A DNA stretch of 64,000 nucleotides from Micromussa lordhowensis (GCA_964020085.1 OZ026604.1:28856618-28920617), one strand, 5' to 3'. Shown: positions 1 through 17,500, numbered from the stretch's first letter. The notes: a model not told the origin generated them from the letters alone. Program-made: numbers and translations.

Positions 1-4072
<4,072 letters not shown>

Positions 4073-4705
4073 CGTAAACAAATCATGTACCTCATCAATC
4101 AGCTTAATGACAGCAATGTATCAGCTCTTTATTGTGCAGAATCCGAAAAAACTAGTTACTATTGATCTCAGATATCAGTTGAAACATGGGGGGGGGGGGG
4201 CGTTCAGGCTATTCCACTCACCCTTGGCTTTTGAGTTAAAAAATGGAACACATGATGATAAATTTGATGATCAAAATCTTAAGGAATTTCCCTGTGGTGT
4301 ATTTTTCCTGCAAGTTCTTGTCAGAGAAGATGTTAAGTAGCATCCATTTTTATTTTGTATTTGCAGTAAATTATTAGTATCCATTTTTAGTTTGTATCTC
4401 CATAACTCAGGTCAAAGTTATACATGTACAGCAAAAAATATGAAACTGTAGAGTTGTCAAAACGTAATGAAAACAAAAATCAAGTCATGTCCATTGAAAT
4501 CTATGATCAATAGTCATTATTTTTCTTGGATGTAATTAAAAAAAATTATGCAAAATTATCAAACACTGGTTACTGCTGTAAACACAGACTTCTTCTGTTT
4601 TACTGTCACTAACTGATTTTGCGATTATTCATTATTAATTATTTTAATTATTAAGTTATCTTAAACGTTCAAAAGTTTCAGTCCAATTAAATTTCAAGGG
4701 TATGC
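4073..4705. other. PASK 3' UTR and intergenic sequence
   Basis: AT-rich, with a poly-G run at about 4189-4200. No further conserved ORF was seen; probably 3' UTR grading into intergenic DNA. Confidence 0.5.
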
Positions 4706-5587
4706 TTAAGGACGGTGCCTACTATTGTCAGCGCACCCAAGTTCTGCTCATCACGCAAGGCATGGTTTATACTCCATGCGCACACTTGAGTTGGCATTAA
4801 CAGAATCAACTACGCTACCAAGTTCGCGGCTGAAATGAAAGCAAAATTTTCTTACTGTGACCAAATCAAGTTTAATGAACATGTACCAGGAGCCTATCAC
4901 TAACAACTGTTAACAGCTTCCAGCTGAAAAACTACATGTAGCTGTTATCTGTCAAAAATTATACTGAAATCCAACAGTAAACATGTTCCTGAAGATGATG
5001 TAGTGCATGCGCAGAACAAGTGTGAGACGCAAATGCTTTACAGTACTAATTTGGGAGGTGACAGGAAAAATGTAACGGCACCATAAAAGTTTTCAAAAAA
5101 GATGAATAACTTTAAAAAACGTGTGGTTTACCCCTGCATTTTATGTTATGAAATGGAAGTGGCTTGCAAGCTTGTTCAACATGTGATTAGTTTCTGGTTG
5201 TGAGAAAAAAGCTATTTAGACTATTTTCACTGAACCAGAGGAAGGCTGTCAGAGATGCTAAAAGCGCTGTTGCAACGATTTTGTCATTAAAAACATACCA
5301 AAAATGGTTTTTATGTTATCTTTTACCAAGTAGTTTTAAGATCTTTATACATGTGTTTGCTTTTCTGTATGTAAAGGCGATTTCTAAGGAAATTTGTGAA
5401 GAAATGTTCTTTCCTTCTTTTTTTCAGAAAAATGCTGATGTCAGCATTTGTGCTAATTATCTTAAAGAAATGCGTGGCTACCCCCATGTTTCCTTATTGA
5501 TTCCAATAGCCCTTGCAAAGACCCACTCTTTCCGCATGGTCCTAATCTGGCGCAAAAACCTTTGTATTTAGTAGGCATCGTCCTTAA
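4706..5587. mobile_element. non-autonomous TTAA-flanked DNA transposon (piggyBac-like MITE)
   Basis: The left end TTAAGGACGGTGCCTACTA (4706-4724) is mirrored by TAGTAGGCATCGTCCTTAA (5569-5587), with one internal mismatch. TTAA at both ends is the target duplication expected of the piggyBac superfamily. The 370-bp open frame inside (5200-5571) resembles no transposase I know and runs into the terminal repeat, so I treat it as chance. Superfamily assignment is inferred from the TTAA duplication only. Confidence 0.75.
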
Positions 5588-7340
5588 AATTGAATGGAGA
5601 ATATAATATTGTACAAAAATGTTTAATTTTAAAAAATGTACACAAGTGTTTAATGTATATTTTTACTTTATAAAGTTTTTTTTTTTCAGGAATGGTTAAT
5701 GCAACTTAAGACAATATTATTTTAGGCAACCAACTTTAATTGATTTTTTTAAATTTAAAACTTTCTCAGTTTCAGTACAGTGTACATGTACTTTTGACTG
5801 TTTTTTGGTATTTTTAAATTTTTATTGTCCATGTGTTCATGGCTCTAGTGCAGATTATGATAATTTGATTTTTATGTTCTCCTGTGATTTTGTTTCACTT
5901 ACAAGGTTCTTTATTTAAGACATTGTTAACTTCTTTAGTTAAAATGTTATTTAAGTTGATGCAGTAACTAAGTTGCAACACATAATCCAATGGGTCAACA
6001 ACACTCAGTGGATTGCTATACTCATAAAATGTATAATTTTGTCCATTGTCGCATAAAAACAGTAGACCAGCAATGAAAAGCTTGGTAAAATTACAAGAAA
6101 CACATATCAGCTGTTGACCAATAACACTCCCTCTAGTCAGGTGTGACTGAAGCAGGATTAAATCCGCCCATCCCACATGGAATCCCAGTGTAGGATGCAT
6201 GAGAGCATTGGTGTCAGAGTAAAAGACAATCCAGCTAGTAACGGCCCTCAACTTTGGGGTTCACATCCCTAGATGGGGAACCATACACCCTACATGGGGT
6301 CACAAGCGGAATTCACACATACAATGTGGAATTAAAGGTGGAATAAGTGGGATTTCATTATTTTTTTTCTGTGCTATTTCTTTCTTTTTTCCCACAAAAT
6401 AGTCAATAAACCAAAAGAAACGTGTGGTCTGTTGCACGAAATAATAACAACTCTTTCACCATACTATTTTAGAGGTGGTATTAATTAAGGAGTCCCTAAA
6501 TTGTCTATTGCCTTTGTTTGAGAGAGATTCTTCACATGTATGTCATTTTACCGTACCCAAGATTGAATTTGTCATTTTATTCCAGTGACCATTTTGTCTT
6601 ACTTTGAGCAACAAAATAATTTGCTCTCCCAATGGTTTCATAACTATAAACAGAAATACTTTCACAGGTCTCTTGACAACAGTTTTCCATCAGTTAGCTT
6701 AAAATATCAGGTTTGTTCGGCACAAAGGCTAAACCCAGGCCAACTACTTGCATGGGCCTAAGACAACTGACATTTCAGGCTGTACTTCAGAGTTATGAAT
6801 ATATAAGAAAATGACAGTCAGTGTGAAGTCTGTATATAAAATATTCTACCAATGTATGGTTCTATAAAAATGTAGATAAGGTCAGACGCATATAATGCAG
6901 AGGAGTTCCTGTAGTGTTGGAGTACAGTATGACCTTGAAACAAGATTGAGCTACGTGCATCTCACTCTGCTTTTAAGCCGACTGCGTAATGTTGCTAAAA
7001 ATTTCAAAAGCCAATAAGAACTTCACTAGTACATGTAGCTAACAAAATTGCCTCCATTTGAATGGTAACTTGATGAGGCTTCATTTCTGTTTGAACCACC
7101 TTGCACAACGTGGTGAACAGTACAGAATGAATGTGCTGCTCTTTATCTTCTAAATGGTAACATGTATGTATGCCACACTGTCAGGTTTTATTGCAGACTT
7201 AAATGTTAACTGTCACCCTTGCTGTATACTCAAAGGCGCATTTCATCAGAAAAATAAGAGGACAACTTTTCCTCCATGGTGTAATGTCTTATGTAGTAAA
7301 TTATTTTAGAATCCTAACATTATTCCAGCTTAATGTGTTG
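5588..7340. other. intergenic, no gene recognised
   Basis: AT-rich DNA between the TTAA element and the 3' side of the PARP gene. Short open frames on both strands lack codon character or family motifs. Nothing supportable seen. Confidence 0.4.
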
Positions 7341-7429
7341 ATCAAGGTCACAAAATGATTTATTGACAAAAATAAAAGTTATGCAAAAGAGGCTTGTCTA
7401 TTGTGTGGTAGTCTTTTTAACACTGACCA

Positions 7430-7812
7430 AAAAGAACACTTTAAAACCTACAACCGTAATCATCATTGCCACAGATATCACTTCAAAATTCCCTGAATTT
7501 TCCTTGAAAAACAAAAATATAATTTCCCTGGCGAAAATTATAAATGTGAAACGTCAGATTGTAGTAGTGGCCTTCAGCCTCCTGATCATTTTTGCCTTCT
7601 TCGTCAAGGAAAAATATCATTGAGAACCATCGCTGTAAATGACCTGAAAATGCCTTCTTTGGCATTAAATCACTGGTTTTATAGTATTTCACTTTCCCAG
7701 ACTTTTCTTCAAAATGTCAGTTTTCCCTGAACCAAATTAACATTTCCTGACTTCTTAACCTTGAAGAATTTTTTTCCCCTTACCATTTGCGGACCTGTGG
7801 CAACCCTGCTAA
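7430..7812. repeat. dispersed TTCCCTGA / GTGGCAACCC repeat, copy 1
   Basis: A stretch rich in TTTCCCTGA and ATTTCCTGA words ends in GCGGACCTGTGGCAACCCTG. The same organisation recurs at about 30055-30432 (TTCCTGACCTGTGGCAACCC). The terminal GGCAACCC resembles ends of hAT-like MITEs, but no opposite terminal repeat was found. Confidence 0.5.
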
Positions 7813-7860
7813 TATTGGTTTATGTTTGTCTATGTAATAAACAATAACTACCAATAAAAC

Positions 7861-10800
7861 CTATGTATCAGTTGCTTCATACAGGAAGTCTCCCTTTGCT
7901 TCACCATAATGGACAACATAAGATGGAAGAATGTGATGAGAGTTAAAAATAACGAGTTCTTTCCCATCCGGGGAGGTGTGAGAGTCATGTCCCATCTCCA
8001 GGGGCTCTCCATGGATCAGATTGGTGCATCGGTAAACCTTTCCTGGCAGCACCTGGCACAGAAGGAGCTTTGATGCACCTCGGATGAAGGTCATGGAATA
8101 CGATGGATACTCGCTGAAGTACACTCCCCTGCCATAATATCCTGGCGATGGAATATAAAGAAAATCTTGATCAATAATGTCAAAACAACATGATTCAACA
8201 ATGATGCATCAAAGAATGTGTCTTAAGTTTTATGTATTATAAGAATTTGCATTTCAAAACTTTCCTTTCTATCTTTTTAAATTTTTAATTACACATGGAG
8301 TTGGACTCACAAGCTGTTAATTAAATTTTACCATGTTTAAGGTAATTCCCTTGAAATTGTTCTACTATCAAACTTTTTTTGAAACTTGGCATAGTCAACA
8401 TTCATGATATGACCATTAAAAAAAATGCAATAAAAAAGTGGGGTCACCGTGCTTGTTTACGAATCAGCAGGCTCTTACAATGGGGTATTTTTACTGGTTG
8501 CGGGTTAAAACTTCAAATCATCTTTATACAAAGTCTTGATTACTTGAAAGACACAAAGTTTTATCTTGAAAGTAAAGCTTCTCTTCTTCACATAAGTAGC
8601 ATTGCTTTATTTAAGCCGTTTTGATTGCCTGGTTGCGGGAATATTGCACTTTTTCGGACAGTTCCATGGTTAGCTTGAAGTCCTCACCTTGGCCAAAATA
8701 CACCCAATATGGAACTATTTTGCAAACAAAATCATGTTCCACTACCAAACTTTTTTCCTTCTTCGAATATGTTCTTTATTAGACTGTTCTTAGCAAATGC
8801 CTCCCAAAAAAATCGGGGGTCTCCATGTACGTTTAATAGAAAAGGAGCATTCATTTTGCTATCGAGCTTAGTTTGAGGAAAATCTCTTAGGTTTTGTATG
8901 AGCACGCGCTCATGTGCACGTGCTAATGATGTGAAAATCGTGCGCAGTAGGGATGCACAATGCAATACTAAGGAATTACCTTAAATAAAGTTGATTGATT
9001 GAGTATTCTGTCGCGATAATGAAGACAAGAAACATTGTTTAAAAAATGAGTGATAGCACTGGGAGTTTGTTTTAAAACAAGATTCAAGACATATTTTCAT
9101 AAACACTGCACTACACTTTTAATTTTTCTGTAAGACACTTACTATCTTACCTGTATCTGTGGCATGTTCAAAATTTTCTTCACCAGGAACTTTAAACCCT
9201 GTGTTACAAATAGAATGAATGTTGTTCTCTTTTGTTCCATGGAATGCCAGTACTGGATATGACATCTTTTCTCCTCTGGCTTTCTTAAGCTTCTGTCGTG
9301 CCTTTTGAAATCTTCTCATCAAGACTGGATTAACAACATATTCAACCTTGGTGATGCGATACTTATCAGTTGTATCAACAAGCCTGTAGAATTGGGATTC
9401 TACAAAGTCAAAAGAAATTAAAAGAGAAAAGCTTTATGTAAATCAGAGACTCCAAATGGTGTTTTATTGGAGCATATAGGAATGCCGTACATGCCTTACA
9501 CACTTCATTCTACCACAAGGAAGAGATCGTCTTGTCACACACATCTATGATTCACACGTTGATAGTAACACATCCAAAAAATTGATTTAGTTTTTTCCAT
9601 TTCCAAACATTTCCATCTCCAGCAAACAGAGGCAGTGGATGTAGGAGTGCAAAAGGAAGGGGGATGTCCAGAGGTGGCAAAGAAAAAATGAGCCCTTCCT
9701 TGTTCACAAGGGAAATATTGCCGGTTCAATTGGCCCAATAATTCTACCTTTACTTGTAATGGAAAGCTCACTGACTGAACTGACAGTGCCTAATAATATT
9801 ATTATTCTAGAAATATCTCCAACAAGGGGAAAGAAGGGGACACTGAGTCGTGGTCACATCTGTAGTTGGCAAACACAACTTGTAGCCTCCACCCCATAAG
9901 AGGGTGCCGTCCAAAAGAGTACAATGGGTTTGGGTCTTTTCCAGTCAGATACTACATCAACATGTATATATACAGCTGTAGATGAGAACACTATGGAGAC
10001 ATGACCAGTCTAGATCATAATATTTTGCACTAAATATTTACCGGCAAGACGAAAATGCATCTGGGCTGCTGACCCTTCTTTATATTCTCTCTCGGCAAAA
10101 AGAGGAAAATAAGACAAGTCCTCCTTATCCAAAGCTTCTTTTTCCCCATCAACCATCAGCTGACCTCTTTCCAACTGTGAGTGAACTCTCCTGAGTTCTT
10201 TGTTCTTTTCTTCAATGATGCCTAAAGTTTTATCTAGTTCCTTCTTTAAAAGTTCTTTCATTTCAAAGGCCCTTCTGATAAGCTCCCGGCGCTCGGCTTC
10301 CGACAAAAGAGAATAGCATTTCACAATGCTGGGGCCACGGCTCAGAATGGTGTCATCTCGTGACAGTCTGCAAGACAGATTATTGAATTTATTCTCAATG
10401 TCTGGATTCTCATTACCTCTTAATAACAAAATCTGATAATCTCTAGAAATTACCCTTAGGATGACAAAATGCATGAAAAGCTAAAAGGAATTTGAATGGT
10501 GACCTAATTATGACGAGCAAGTACTAGTAAATGTTAGCAGCTCTATCGGGGAGGGGTTGCTTAAAGAATATTTTTCTTGGCGTGTGATACACGTCACTCA
10601 TCAGTTGCGTGACGCGGAGATCGGGTTCATTTAATAAGTTTAGTGTCCAAGTATTGTGATGCAAATGGTAGATGCACTAGTCGACGAGGGTATTTGTTTT
10701 TCAACAGCTGCGAAAAAAAGAAGAAAGTTGAAAAGGCCTCTTTCTCAACGAATAATATCTTCAAATATATAAACATTGCGTCTCTTTTTGAAAATGTCTC

Positions 10801-11402
10801 TTGCCTGAAAATAACAAATCGCGTGTTAGCCGCGATCCACCTTGTTAGTAAAATCGTGTGCAAATCACATCCTGAATTCTTTATTTAACATAAAAGCAGA
10901 CTTGTTTTATATTTAATTTGTGCGTTGATCAAAACAGAGGTACTTACTGAGATCCTGAACTGTCGCTACCAAGTCGGTCTTCGTGCGTTTTCACTGTGAC
11001 GGAGCCTTCATCTTCGCCATCTTCTGATTCGCTGTCACAGTACTCATCAAATACAGGTTGGGTGCTTTCTTCGCCAAAGTTCGGTAATTCCACAACTTCG
11101 CATTCATTTTCTTCGTAGCTTTCGACCTTTTTGTTGTTATCTTCATCTCCATCGTTCTTTTCTGTCGGGTGCCAGAATTCTGCGAAGTGAATCAAATCTA
11201 TTTGAGTGCATTCTTCACCATGTTTACACACCGGAAGTTGTCCATTTCCCGCGTGGAGCGCGGGTTCTGTTTCCACGTCGTGTTTGTCGCTGGGATTTTT
11301 ACCATCGCGAGGAGATTCTCTAGAAATTGTAGATTTCTCATCGGAAGTGCCATTTCCTGTAGAATCACTGTCCGTTTTAAAGCGTTTAAGTTCTGGTTCC
11401 AT
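7861..11402 (-). CDS. PBZ zinc-finger poly/mono-ADP-ribose polymerase (PARP family)
   Basis: Four exons (gene order 11402-10948, 10367-10042, 9399-9151, 8141-7861) join in frame to a complete 436-residue protein, ATG to TAG. Residues 1-55 are Ser/Asp-rich. Residues 59-78 form a PBZ finger, Cys59-x5-Cys65-x6-His72-x5-His78 (VCKHGEECTQIDLIHFAEFW), a module known to bind poly(ADP-ribose). An acidic linker follows, then a charged, probably coiled segment (about 185-235). The PARP catalytic domain occupies about 260-436: AFHGT with His314, then GRGVYFSEYPSYS with Tyr351, and KELVIFN with Glu405. By alignment with PARP1 (NEYIVYD) this keeps the H-Y-E triad, so polymer synthesis is possible though unproven. 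Likely a nuclear DNA-damage or PAR-reading enzyme. It diverges from the methyltransferase gene at 11569. All introns are GT-AG. No vertebrate orthologue with this architecture comes to mind, so no symbol is given. Confidence 0.9.
8337..8984. mobile_element. second TTAA-flanked MITE family, inside a PARP intron
   Basis: TTAAGGTAATTCC at 8337-8349 is mirrored by GGAATTACCTTAA at 8972-8984. TTAA duplications again suggest a piggyBac-type non-autonomous element of 648 bp, with ends different from the 4706-5587 element. Open frames inside lack transposase motifs. Confidence 0.75.
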
Positions 11403-11568
11403 TCTATAAAACCACCGTCGAGCAAAAAATCAAGGACCACATGGGGCGAAGAGCGCACGAGGCTTGAGCACTAGTTTGACTCCAGGTTCTGACAAACCTC
11501 ACGGACAACATGGCGAACAAGATGAAGCTAAGCTAAAGCTAAATATTTAAGTCTTTACGTTTTTTCTA
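11403..11568. promoter_or_regulatory. compact bidirectional promoter between PARP and N6AMT1
   Basis: Only 166 bp separate the two divergent start codons. The interval contains ACAACATGGCGAAC (about 11505-11518), matching the AAnATGGCG form of a YY1-type initiator element. The ATG in it opens a short upstream frame of eight codons (11510-11536, MANKMKLS then stop) before the methyltransferase start. Transcription starts are not determinable from sequence. Confidence 0.6.
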
Positions 11569-14500
11569 ATGTCGTTTCCGACCCCTTCGTTTTCTCACCT
11601 CAATCAAGAAGATTACCAAAATGTTTATGAGCCAGCCGAGGATACATTTCTTATGATGGATGCTTTAGAGAAAGATGCAGAGTCTTTGAAAGAAAGAAGG
11701 TAAGCTTTGAAGTTTACGTGCGGCGCTGCGCGTAAATAACTCAATTTTATAGCAACACAGACTGAAGTTTTAGCCTTTGATCCATTTTGTACGCAGGCCA
11801 CTTTTGTGCGTGGAGGTAGGCAGTGGATCTGGTGCTTTGATAACATTTTTGGCTTCCATTTTGGGACCATTGTGTCACTACATGTGAGTCAATTTAAGGT
11901 GTCCACTTCCATGGTTTCCTAATTAAGCTTAATAATTATCCTATATTTCTTGTCGTCATTATTTATGGGTTATTTACCAAGCTTGTTTGGTCAAGATAGC
12001 TGGACATTGGCCAAGTTCCCTTTTTGCGTGTTTTATGGACCGACACGGAGTCGAGGTCCATAAACACGCCAAAAAAAAATGAGGCCAATATCAAGCCATC
12101 TTGACCGAACAAGCTTGGTCAATCAAGTTTTTATTATGTGGCTTTCGGGGAAATTTTTCTTGCGGGACAAGGCGGGTAGTCCCGAGCAGGCAAGATAGCA
12201 GCATCTTGCCCGCTCGGGTAGCCAATCACAGCGCAGGATTTGATTCATCTTGCCCGCTCACAGGGCCAGCTATATAATAAAGCCTTTTATAAACATTAAT
12301 AAGTGAGTCATTACGTGCGCCCTTAATGAGTCGATAGGTGTGTTTAGATGAGAGTATGTAAACACAGTGGTGACATTTTAGATTCACGCATATTTTTGAG
12401 AATTATTTTATAAAAGCAATAGAGCCCTTTTTCCGTGTTTAGATAGCCTCATCTAAACACTTGGAGGGCTGGGAGAATTCTCAAAAGTTATGCAAACCCT
12501 CGACTATGTCTTGGGTTTACATAACTGTCTCGAATTCTCCCAGCCCTCCTCGTGTTTAGATGAGGCTATATAAACACAGAAAAATTGCTCTATTCTTGGT
12601 TTTCACCAGCCATGTGACTAAAATTAAAAATTGTAAGCATTCAATGTATAAAGTCAAGAATCTGGGATACGATAGATGATTTATATATAAACAACCTTGC
12701 CAAGAATCAGGTCTCTGCTGTGTTTTCTTCGCGCGTTATTTGCAGAAGTGTGTCACCCAAATTTATAGAGCTTTGTATGGAGACGCCATGTTTGTGCCCT
12801 TCTGAGGGGCACAAATATGGCGGCCGTAACGTAACAGAAACATCTGTCACTGAGTTTTGCTATTGGAACGAAACATTATTGCTCTAGACATCCGACACAT
12901 TGAAATAAACGCTTCTTCTAGTGCAAGCACTTTTTAGTTCGCAAAAACTAAAGCGATAACTCTTCTTTTTACCTACGCGACAGCCCTCTTTGGGCGCCAT
13001 TTTCATGTCACGCAACGCAAAGCTTAGAAATTCAAACGTGCTCTATTACAAAAGAAAGAACCCTGTCGAGCTAAAACGTTGTGAAACGTCAAGTTCCTAT
13101 GGTGTCTTTTAACCTGATGAAACTAAAACCTCATGAGCAAAGGTAATTTTTAATTTTGGAAATGCGGTCATTCAATGTAAATGTTTCATGTAACAGAAAA
13201 AGGAGAAATGGCCAATTCCCTCCATGAGATGCACTTGCAGGGAATTGATGGTAGTTGTATTCGTCATCTTGGACCACGGGGAGCACACGATCTTGCTGAG
13301 TAGGAAGAGATTAAACAAAGGAATTAAAAAAATGAATAGTTTACCTTTGTCTCCCGGTCTCCTGTTGTCTTTTCTTATGTGACCCTAGCCTATAGGGACT
13401 ACCTACAAGTCCTGTGGAACACTGTATCTAAACTCTTACTTAGCCTTTTTTGCCGCACTGCAATTTTTTCTATTTTTATTACAATTGATAAAGGATGGAA
13501 ATGCTTTGTCTAAACATTTTGAACGCAGTCCGAATTTGCTTGAATGTCGTTGCTTTCGTGAAACCAAACAAACACAAAAAGAATTCAAAAGATTTTTCTA
13601 AAACTTGGCCAAATTTGTTTTGAATACTTTTGCAACAGTCAGAGAATTTTATTACCCAGATCCCAAACACATCATCCAGCGTGCACTCAAGCTCCCATTT
13701 GTCTCCCACACATGTTTTTTGACACGACAAATCTTTGCAAAATCCTTCTCCTGCTCCCAATTGTTATTGGGGAATCTAGCTAAAATGCCTCAGGCATTAC
13801 ATGTAGCTCGCAACATTTTATTTCTGTGTGGAGATTGGGCAAAAAAAAAAACTGCAAGAAAAACTGCGAACCAGTGGAGAGATTTGTGTGGGAGATGGGA
13901 GAGAGCTCAAGTATGCGCTGGACGACGTGTAGGGTACCGGGATAACGGTACGATCATGTCGTGAAAAGCCATTTGAGAAAAAACTTTGCAAAAGTCGCTA
14001 AAATTCTCTGAATGTCGCAAAAGTATTCAAAAACAAGTTCGACCAAGTTGTAGAAAAATCTTTTGACTTCTTTTTGTGTTTGGTTTTGTGAAAGCAACAA
14101 AATTTAGAGATTCGAGGGAATTTTGGACTGTGTTCAAAATGTTTAGGCAAAGAGTTGCCTTCCTTGTCAATTATTATAAAAACAAAAATAAAAATTGGAG
14201 AGTGCAAAAAGGCCTAGGTACAAGTTTAGCGCTACAGTGTTCTGCAGGATTTGTAGCTAGCAGTGTCCCTGAATGGTCGCGTAAACTATTCATTCTTTTC
14301 ATTCTACAAGATTGTGTACTTGGACTGGATATTTATTTCGATGAATACAACTACAGTGTACCATGATCATAGAGGGAATAGGCCATTTTACAGTTTTCTG
14401 CTCAGTGACCTGGCCTTTGAATGACAGTGAGGCTGCAGGTGACCTTGTCACCTTGAGCCTCACTTGCATTCATAGGCCAGGTAACTAAGCACACACAGCC

Positions 14501-17500
14501 TATTGCATTTTTCTGTGTGATTCTCTTGCATGACCAATGAATTGGGGAACATACATTAATTTTATGATATGTAGTATGAGGGGCCAGGGTGTGGTGGGGA
14601 GGTGATCTTGTCACAAAACATAATTTTGACAATTTTGCATTTCATGAATCAAATCTTGGAAATATACACTTCGTAGACCAATACCTCAATTGCTATTCAC
14701 ATAATTAATAACATTTTTTCATTATTCATGGGCCACAAAGAGGCAAATTTAATCATGGAATCAAGAAAATATCCTCTGCCTTCTAGTAACTTGCAGGCTG
14801 ACGACACTAAAAAACGATTTTGAGAATCTTTCTCCTTTTCTTTATTCTATTGCCATATTCTTTACTCAACTAATCAGTTTTTTTTTTATTTTACATGTAA
14901 AAGTAATTTATATAAACACAAAGGTAAAAAAGATAATGTTGAAGTTATTTTTTTATTGTCTTAATCCTCCCAGAGCTACAGATATAAACCCAATTGCTTC
15001 CCAGTGTACATCACAAACGGCAAAGCAAAATGGAGTGCATGTTTGCTGTGTTGTGACAGACCTGGTGAGTTGTAATTTATCAAGCATTATCCCGCAAAAA
15101 AAATGATAGTGAAAATAGTCCTTTTATAAGAATAAAGACCCCTTTCATTCTAGCTTTGAAACACAAAAACATTGTCGATGTAAGTTGAATCACAATCTTA
15201 TAGTTCTTATTGTTGTAGAACTTCTGAATTGCATGTTACGGATATTGTGAAGTAGTTAATTACATGATTTTTGTGATTAATTATAGTCTCAACCAGACAA
15301 ACCTTTAACACATTTTCACTCAATCATTGATCAATATCAATATTCAAGCAACTCAAAATCTGGAAATCTGACCAATCGCTTCATGAAGGAATTGTAAATA
15401 GCAAATAGATCTTGGGTAGGTGTTATTTAGACAAATCTCCTAGACATTCTGTAGGCAAGGTATATTTGCAGGGCTCTTGAGACTTTGAGAAAAGGTCTAT
15501 ATAGAACATGTGTTTAAGACTTTACCTACACTTGATGAAGATACTGGAAAATGATCATGACTGTTCTATTTTGCAGGTCGAAAGCATTGTGCCTCGCATT
15601 TTGGGAAAAGTTGATGTTTTGATTTTCAACCCACCATATGTTGTCACAGAGTCTGAAGAGGTAGTAAAAGAACATCTTCTCATATTTTCTTGATTTCTTA
15701 TATTTATATTCAATATTTTCTGATTTTTCAGGTTGGCAGTCAGGACATTGAGGCATCTTGGGCGGGAGGAAAACAAGGAAGAGAGGTAAAGATAAATAAA
15801 ACTATTATTTTGCCTTCACTACACAGCCGAACACACTCAAAGGTTGAGGCATGGGTGCATTGGTCAGCCAGGCCCAAGATATGTTTTTTAATTGAGACAA
15901 ATGGTTTACAACAAAGTGGATAAGAGATACAACAAGTAACATCCTATGTGCGCCAAAGCCGGACACGTGAAACACAAAAACCTCTAATTAGGCTAACCAA
16001 AGGCCACTTTTGGGATTTTAAGGTTCATATACAAATGGCAGATTGAAAGATAAATTAGGTAACGTTATTTTACACAATAAAAATAAACCTTATACGAAAG
16101 TGCTAGAAGAAAGGCTGACCATAGAATGTCACAAGTTTCTCAACCATTGACGGCTGGAAGAAACATTTGGGGTCTGTGATCTCAACAACGTTTTTCCTCA
16201 AAGAGGTCAACAAAAATTTGTTGAAAACGTATCAGTCTTACTAAATTGGTTGAAAGGAAGGCTGTGTAGTCCTGTTAGGGGAAGTGAGAAGGCACTAAAA
16301 TATCTTGCATTTTGAATTTGTTTTGTCAGGGAAATATTGTTTTTAGCTGGGAAAAGTCAGTCAATTTTGGAAAGTGATTACTGTGGTAATCTTGTAAAAT
16401 AACCATTATTAGTTGGGGAGTACTTTTCTTGTGTTCTTGTGCAAGACACTTTCCTCTTGATTGCAGGTTTCTTTGCTGTTTCTAGGGTCTCTGACAGTTT
16501 GGATACATTATAAAAACTAAATTTTTTTTCATTAATGTGTAGGTGATGGATCGTCTGTTTCCTCTTGTTTCCAGTCTCCTATCTAGCTCAGGTTGTTTTT
16601 ACCTTGTGACTATAGCAGAAAATAAGCCAGGTATGCCTTTTTAAAACTCTTGTAACTGACACAGCATTTTTCTGAGGGTGAAAATATCACGCAGTGCGAC
16701 TGATTTCTGGACTGGGCGCGATTTTATTTGCAAATCAATGAGCTTGCTCTTTACTACCACAGGGGACCCTCTTTACCACCTTTTTCTATCACAGGGCACC
16801 CACTCAAACAACTAACAGGATAGTGTCAGTGCATTACCCCTAATATACAAGACATACAACCATTGTCTTGGATGTCACAACAGACCAAATTGCTTGTAGG
16901 ATATGGCTCTCCTTGTATTAAAACCATTTGCCACGAACACAACATTGTTAAGAATCCCAGCAGGTCGGAGACAAACCAGTTGGCTATTTACAAACGTGAT
17001 AATTTGGTTTTATCAACTGGGTTGATAATGTGAATTGTCCACCGTAAAGAGATTTGGAAGCTGACGTTTCGAGCGTTAGCCCTTCGTCGGAGCGAATCAA
17101 GGAATTGTGGGTTGTGTGTGGTTTATATACAGAAATGTGGAGTTACGCTATTGGTTGGTGCCTGGCAACGTGAAAAACAACAGAATGAATTAGTTGAATG
17201 AAAAGCGTTCGTTGATACCGTGAGGATTAAGAGTGCCGATTTGAAAAATAAATCTTTGTTCAAGAGTTTTGCGGCTTTCTGTGCTTCCTTGATATAGAGA
17301 GAGGCCGCAGACTGCCATATGTTGCTTAGAATGATTCGGCAGATTAAAGTGTCTAGCAACCGGTTTAGAAGCGTCTTTATCGTCTTTCTCTACGTCGCGA
17401 AGGTGTTCTCGGAAACGGTCGCCTAGTCGTCTACCTGTTTCGCCGATATATAACTTTTTGCAAAGAGTGCAAGTTACACAGTAGATGACATTGGCTGAGG

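Noticed and set aside
5200..5571. 123-codon plus-strand frame inside the first TTAA element
   Set aside because: It ends in the terminal inverted repeat and lacks any transposase or other motif.
13479..13964. Two overlapping frames of 93 and 119 codons
   Set aside because: They lie in the arms and loop of the long hairpin and mirror each other; no family similarity.
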